In this document: one piece after another, positions 31,913-35,510 of the stretch
How positions within the stretch are numbered: the stretch's first letter is position 1
Layout: the number at the start of each line of letters is the position of its first letter
Origin: an uncultured Bacteroidota bacterium
GTDB lineage: Bacteria > Bacteroidota > Bacteroidia > Chitinophagales > LD1
Direction of reading: 5' to 3'
Assembly: GCA_903889265.1 (NCBI GenBank)
Contig: CAISWS010000128.1
Location: forward strand, 1 to 35,510
DNA length: 35,510 nucleotides
Notes under the pieces: generated by a model
Told to the model about the DNA's origin: nothing
Database searches by the model: none
Seen by the model: only the letters and a program-made list of their open reading frames with translations
Program-made: the position numbers and the translations under genes

Positions 31913-34187
31913 CTTTTATTTTGGTTATGATGTTATTGAATACTACCAGGCTTTTTTTTTGACTGGTATCAATTGGAACAGGGGCGCAATCTAAATTGAT
32001 GGTAAAACTTGAATCGCTGGGTAAAGAAAACTCATTTCGGGGCACCATTAAGGTTCTGTCGGCAAATATGCGCTTTAAAAAGCCGCCCGCAATAGGCATA
32101 GCAGCCGTTGCGCCAGCTCCTGAACTGTTACCGGCAAAATGCACACTGGGCTGCTCAAAGCCCACCCAAACACCTACAACAATGTTGGGGTTATAACACA
32201 TAAACCAGGCATCGCTGTTACTTTGGGTAGTGCCGGTTTTTCCGGCCAGGGGCATATCCAAATCATAACGGCCTCTTAACCGTGCTGCAGTACCTTTGTT
32301 TATTACACCTTTCAGCATCTCAGTTACGGTATAAGCAGTTTTTTCAGGTATAGCTTCCTTATGTGTTTCGCCGAACTGGGCTAATACGTTACCATCTTTG
32401 TCTTCAATCTTTTTAATAAAATAAGGCTTGCTGTAAGTGCCTAAATTGGCGAAGCAGGTATAAGCGCCCACCATTTCGTATAAAGAAATATCCGCTGTGC
32501 CCAGGCAAAGTGATGGCACCGGGTCTAATGGGCTTTCAATTTCGCAACGCTTGGCAAAATCAACCAGCAAAGTGGGGTCACCTATTTCGCACATAATACG
32601 GCTGGTTATCCGGTTATCGGAAAATGCAAGGCCATCTTTCATAGGCACCATCTGGCCCTCTTCAAATTTACCACTGCCTTCAGGGTTCCAGCTGGCATCA
32701 ATGCCTTTGCATTCGGGAGCCAGGTAAGGTATAAGGGTACAAGGTTCGTAATTTCTTTCAAGTGCTAATCCGTACAAGAAGGGTTTCATAGTTGAGCCAA
32801 CTTGCCGTTTGGTGCTTTTTTTAGCGTGGTCTAACTGAAAATAACGGATGTTGGGCCCGCCAATCCAGGCTTTTATTTCACCGGTTTTTGCATCACAGGC
32901 AATAAAGCCAACCTGTATAATTTGCATAAAATACCGCAGCGAATCAAGGGGGCTCATCACCGTATCTACACTAGAGGCTTTGTTTCCATGCCACGAAAAA
33001 ATGGTCATCGGGATTTTAGTGGCAAAGGCCTCTTTTATTTCTTCTTCAGTTTTGCCATCCGCCTTCATGCTTTGATACCGGTCGGTTTCATGTATCATCC
33101 GGTTCAGCAAATCAGGCTTTGCTTTTGAGCCAAACTTCCAGGGGTCTTTACCGTGCCAGTCTTTAAAATATTGGTCCTGTAGTTGCGACAGGTGTTCGGC
33201 CATCGCATCTTCCGCATCGCGTTGCATGCGCGAGTCGATGGTAGTAAACACCTTTAACCCGTCTTCATAAATATTCCATTTACTGCCATCTGGTTTGGGG
33301 TTTTTATCGCACCAGTTCTGTAGTTCCTGTCTCAGGTTCTCTCGTAAATAAGTAGCTAAACCGGTCCGGTAGTCGGGGTTGTGATAATTGAGCTTTATCT
33401 TTTTTTGTTTCAGCGAGTCGCATTGTATTTTAGTAATAAATCCGGCTTCGCTCATCCGGTCTAATACCAGGTTGCGCCTAACCATAGCCCGCTCGGGATA
33501 TCTTTTTGGGTTCAATCTTGACGGGGCGTTTACAATAGCCACCAGCAAAGCGGCTTCTTCCGGTTTCAGGTTAATGGGGTCCTTATAGAAATAAGTAAAT
33601 GACGCAGTTTTAATGCCGTATGAAAGTGAACCAAACTCAACGGTGTTGTAATAGATGTTTATCAGCTCTTCTTTGGTAAAAGTTCTTTCAAGGCGTGCGG
33701 CTAATACCCATTCCTTTATCTTCTGGCCTATGCGTTGAAACCGGCTGGCATGTGCAAAATCCTGGTGAAACAGGTTTTTGGCTAACTGTTGTGTTAAGGT
33801 GCTTCCGCCGCCTTCATCACGCCGTAAAATACCGGTCATAACAATTGCGCGGAAAAGGCCTTTCAGGTCAATACCGCTATGCTCGTAAAAACGTTTGTCT
33901 TCAGTGGCTACCAGTCCCTTTACCAGGTAAGGCGAAAGTTCTTCGTACGATATTTCAATCCGGTTTTCGGTATAATAGCTACCCAATACCTCATAATCCG
34001 ATGAATAAATGCTGGTGGAAACAGAGTTGTTGGGGTTTTGTATAGCATCTAAATCGGGTAGTTTACCCAGTAAGCCATAGTTAACCCCAACAAAAAACAA
34101 CACAATCAGCAAAATAAACGACCACAATGCAATCTGCACCCACTTAAATACCGACCAGAAATCTTTTGGATTAAACTTTTTTGCCAT
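31794..34187 (-). CDS. Class A penicillin-binding protein (PBP1A-like)
   Basis: This bifunctional peptidoglycan synthase has 797 aa. The N-terminal membrane anchor spans residues 18-38. The glycosyltransferase domain has EDKRFYEHSG (catalytic Glu96), GGSTLTQQLAKNLF and RTFTKEELINIYYN. The transpeptidase domain has the nucleophile in GSTMKPF (Ser465, Lys468), SDN at 523-525 and KTGT from Lys650. The C-terminal tail is charged and probably disordered (HGRGRRKHHLRPGKDDG) and is encoded in the 119 bp shared with the methyltransferase gene. It polymerises and cross-links peptidoglycan in the periplasm. The two genes are likely cotranscribed. Confidence 0.96.
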   Translation of the reverse strand: MAKKFNPKDFWSVFKWVQIALWSFILLIVLFFVGVNYGLLGKLPDLDAIQNPNNSVSTSIYSSDYEVLGSYYTENRIEISYEELSPYLVKGLVATEDKRFYEHSGIDLKGLFRAIVMTGILRRDEGGGSTLTQQLAKNLFHQDFAHASRFQRIGQKIKEWVLAARLERTFTKEELINIYYNTVEFGSLSYGIKTASFTYFYKDPINLKPEEAALLVAIVNAPSRLNPKRYPERAMVRRNLVLDRMSEAGFITKIQCDSLKQKKIKLNYHNPDYRTGLATYLRENLRQELQNWCDKNPKPDGSKWNIYEDGLKVFTTIDSRMQRDAEDAMAEHLSQLQDQYFKDWHGKDPWKFGSKAKPDLLNRMIHETDRYQSMKADGKTEEEIKEAFATKIPMTIFSWHGNKASSVDTVMSPLDSLRYFMQIIQVGFIACDAKTGEIKAWIGGPNIRYFQLDHAKKSTKRQVGSTMKPFLYGLALERNYEPCTLIPYLAPECKGIDASWNPEGSGKFEEGQMVPMKDGLAFSDNRITSRIMCEIGDPTLLVDFAKRCEIESPLDPVPSLCLGTADISLYEMVGAYTCFANLGTYSKPYFIKKIEDKDGNVLAQFGETHKEAIPEKTAYTVTEMLKGVINKGTAARLRGRYDLDMPLAGKTGTTQSNSDAWFMCYNPNIVVGVWVGFEQPSVHFAGNSSGAGATAAMPIAGGFLKRIFADRTLMVPRNEFSLPSDSSFTINLDCAPVPIDTSQKKSLVVFNNIITKIKDAFTIKPKHGEDNTDTVIHGRGRRKHHLRPGKDDGASHD

Positions 34188-34192
34188 TGTTT

Positions 34193-34370
34193 GAGCTGTG
34201 TGCTATGAGCTGTGTGCTATGGGCATTGTGGCCCGTAATACTCAACTCACGGCTAAAATAGTTTTCAGAATAACAGATAAACGTATTTCTCCCGAAATCA
34301 TTATAACAATAGCCGGTTATTGAGCAATAGAAAAGACATTTGAGGCCCGGAAGCGCTTACAGCTCATAGC
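34193..34370. repeat. Intergenic tandem plus inverted repeat
   Basis: GAGCTGTGTGCTAT occurs twice in tandem (34193-34206 and 34207-34220). GCTATGAGCTGT at 34202-34213 has a perfect inverted partner ACAGCTCATAGC at 34359-34370. The pair encloses the space between the PBP and DUF3109 genes. Repeats built from GCTATGAGCT words are, as I recall, common between genes in Bacteroidota. Confidence 0.65.
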
Positions 34371-34377
34371 CCAAAGC

Positions 34378-34956
34378 TCATTTTGTGAATTTGGCTTGCA
34401 CCGTAAGTTCGAGGGTGTTATAAAACTCCTCGCCGTACTTGCGTATTAAAGGCTCTTTAAGGAATTTATATACCGGCACTTTTAATGCCTTGCCGTTTTT
34501 GCAGGCAGCTTTGCAAATATTCCAGCGCTCGTAATTAACAGCATCGTAATTTTTGTATTTGGTTATCCGGATGGGATATAGATGGCATGAAATAGGTTTT
34601 TTCCAATCCAGCATACCTGCGCGGTAAGCTTTTTCTATAGCGCAGATAACTATGCCTTTTTCATCATGCGCCAGCCACGCACAACCCTTGCTTTTCTCCA
34701 TTAAAGGGGTGCAGTATTCTTTTGTTTCTTTTACGTAAACGTATTTGCCATGCTTTTCTATGGTGTTAATGCCGTCTTCGGTTAGCAGCGGCTTAACCGT
34801 TTCGTATATTTTATCCAGAATCGGCAGTTCGTCTTTATCCAGTGGTGCGCCAAAATCGCCTTCAATACAACAAGCGCCTTTGCAGGCGTTCAGGTCGCAT
34901 ACAAATTGTTCTTCAACTACGTCGTCGCTTATTGTTTTATCGTCTATTACTATCAT
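34378..34956 (-). CDS. DUF3109 family cysteine-rich protein
   Basis: This 192-aa cytoplasmic protein matches DUF3109. It has CDLNACKGACCIEGDFGAPL near the N-terminus, then YCTPLMEKSKGCAWL, VICAIEKAYRAG, SCHLYPIRITKYKNYDAVNY and WNICKAACKNGK. The evenly spaced cysteines suggest an iron-sulfur or zinc site (compare the YkgJ-type CxxxCxxCC cluster proteins). The biochemical function is unknown. It lies 190 bp upstream of the PBP gene, separated by the repeat region. Confidence 0.88.
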   Translation of the reverse strand: MIVIDDKTISDDVVEEQFVCDLNACKGACCIEGDFGAPLDKDELPILDKIYETVKPLLTEDGINTIEKHGKYVYVKETKEYCTPLMEKSKGCAWLAHDEKGIVICAIEKAYRAGMLDWKKPISCHLYPIRITKYKNYDAVNYERWNICKAACKNGKALKVPVYKFLKEPLIRKYGEEFYNTLELTVQAKFTK

Positions 34957-35058
34957 GAAGTTATAATTGCAGAGGTTGGTTTCATTTTAATCGCAAACCA
35001 AAGTTCATAATAAAACTCATTTTTCACCGGAAAATTAATGCGAAGTATGGAGTTCCGT

Positions 35059-35066
35059 TATTTTTG
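35059..35066 (+). promoter_or_regulatory. -7 box TATTTTTG before the TraB/GumN gene
   Basis: A perfect TAnnTTTG lies 34 nt before the ATG at 35101. The -33 element is not well defined (TTAATG region at about 35034-35039). Confidence 0.4.
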
Positions 35067-35100
35067 AATCGTTGTTAGTGAATTTAATAACGATAGAAAC

Positions 35101-35510
35101 ATGAAAAAAGCAATTCAGGCCCTTATCCTTTTACTAATTGCCGGCAGCACCCAGGCGCAGTACAAATCGCTGTTATGGAAAATTTCGGGCAACGGGCTTA
35201 AAGATACCTCGTACTTGTATGGCACCATGCACACGGCTGATGCCCGCATTATAAACATGAGCGAACGGGCAAGGCCTTATTTTGATGGCTCAAAAGCTTA
35301 CGCCATGGAAATTGACCCGGATGGCGAAAAGAATATGATGGGCCTGATGAGTAAAATGATGATGGGTAAGGGCTACAGCCTGCAAAAGATGATTCCTACC
35401 AAAGAATATACATACCCGGATTCAATTTGTACCAGCCAGATTGGTTTCCCGATGTCGATGTTCGACAATGTATCACCGGTGATTGTAATGACACTTTTTG
35501 AAGGCGTAAG
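35101..35510 (+). CDS. TraB/GumN family protein, cut by window end
   Basis: The 5' part, about 136 codons, is seen. A signal peptide (MKKAIQALILLLIAGSTQAQ) is followed by SLLWKISGNGLKDTSYLYGT then MHTADARI, the family's first GTxH motif (related to TIKI/PrgY putative metalloproteases). EIDPDG matches the region holding the acidic residue of the active site. A Met-rich stretch (MMGLMSKMMMGKGYS) follows. The protein is presumably periplasmic or outer-membrane associated. The frame remains open at base 35510. Confidence 0.85.
   Translation, partial: MKKAIQALILLLIAGSTQAQYKSLLWKISGNGLKDTSYLYGTMHTADARIINMSERARPYFDGSKAYAMEIDPDGEKNMMGLMSKMMMGKGYSLQKMIPTKEYTYPDSICTSQIGFPMSMFDNVSPVIVMTLFEGV

Noticed and set aside
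1-35510. CRISPR arrays, complete insertion sequences and rRNA genes
   Set aside because: No regularly spaced repeats, transposase frames or rRNA-like segments were seen.

Overview
The window looks like a chromosomal segment of a Bacteroidota bacterium, most likely of the Sphingobacteriales/Chitinophagales side. The signs are a secreted protein with a type IX secretion C-terminal sorting domain, several copies of the Bacteroidota -7 promoter box TAnnTTTG, start codons without Shine-Dalgarno sites, TTG starts (nadD), DUF3109 and TraB/GumN family proteins, and intergenic repeats of kinds common in this phylum. This placement is inference from gene content; no rRNA is present.

Layout. 1-260: an AT-rich fragment encoding, on the minus strand, part of a phage-type HNH endonuclease. 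It is joined abruptly to an O-antigen ligase gene that has lost its true start, probably a chimeric contig end or an insertion. 263-4924: a surface-polysaccharide cluster (O-antigen ligase, GT2, GT4, GT87) with a 128-bp inverted-repeat element inside. 4955-5964: a divergent pair, a conserved APCDD1-like protein and an HxlR regulator. 5976-8387 (minus): a long-chain acyl-CoA synthetase and a eukaryotic-type 3-hydroxyacyl-CoA dehydratase (HACD/PTPLA). 8447-12033 (minus): a T9SS cargo protein and a Kup potassium transporter. 12034-14061: a degraded stretch with a small membrane protein, a frameshifted small gene and a higBA toxin-antitoxin operon with a perfect palindromic operator. 14072-18975 (minus): the rimP-nusA-infB operon, with its own promoter, a leader terminator and a distal terminator.

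19138-26182: a twitch-domain radical SAM protein followed by four SGNH-fold hydrolases. Three of these are clear paralogues with membrane-spanning N-termini. 26458-28696: nadD and a secreted protein of unknown function. 28697-29110: an intergenic region dense in DnaA-box-like sequences, a candidate replication origin. 29192-30651: an L,D-transpeptidase-like protein and phosphatidylserine decarboxylase. 30672-31173: tRNA-Thr(CGT), a frameshifted hicA and an intact hicB. 31190-34956 (minus): an RsmI-like methyltransferase overlapping the 3' end of a class A penicillin-binding protein, and a DUF3109 protein. 35101-35510: the start of a TraB/GumN family protein, cut by the window edge.

Most genes concern the cell envelope: glycan assembly and ligation, fatty acyl activation and elongation, phospholipid head groups, peptidoglycan synthesis and cross-linking, and the SGNH group, which may modify an envelope polymer or lipid. 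A core information-processing operon and two toxin-antitoxin loci sit among them.
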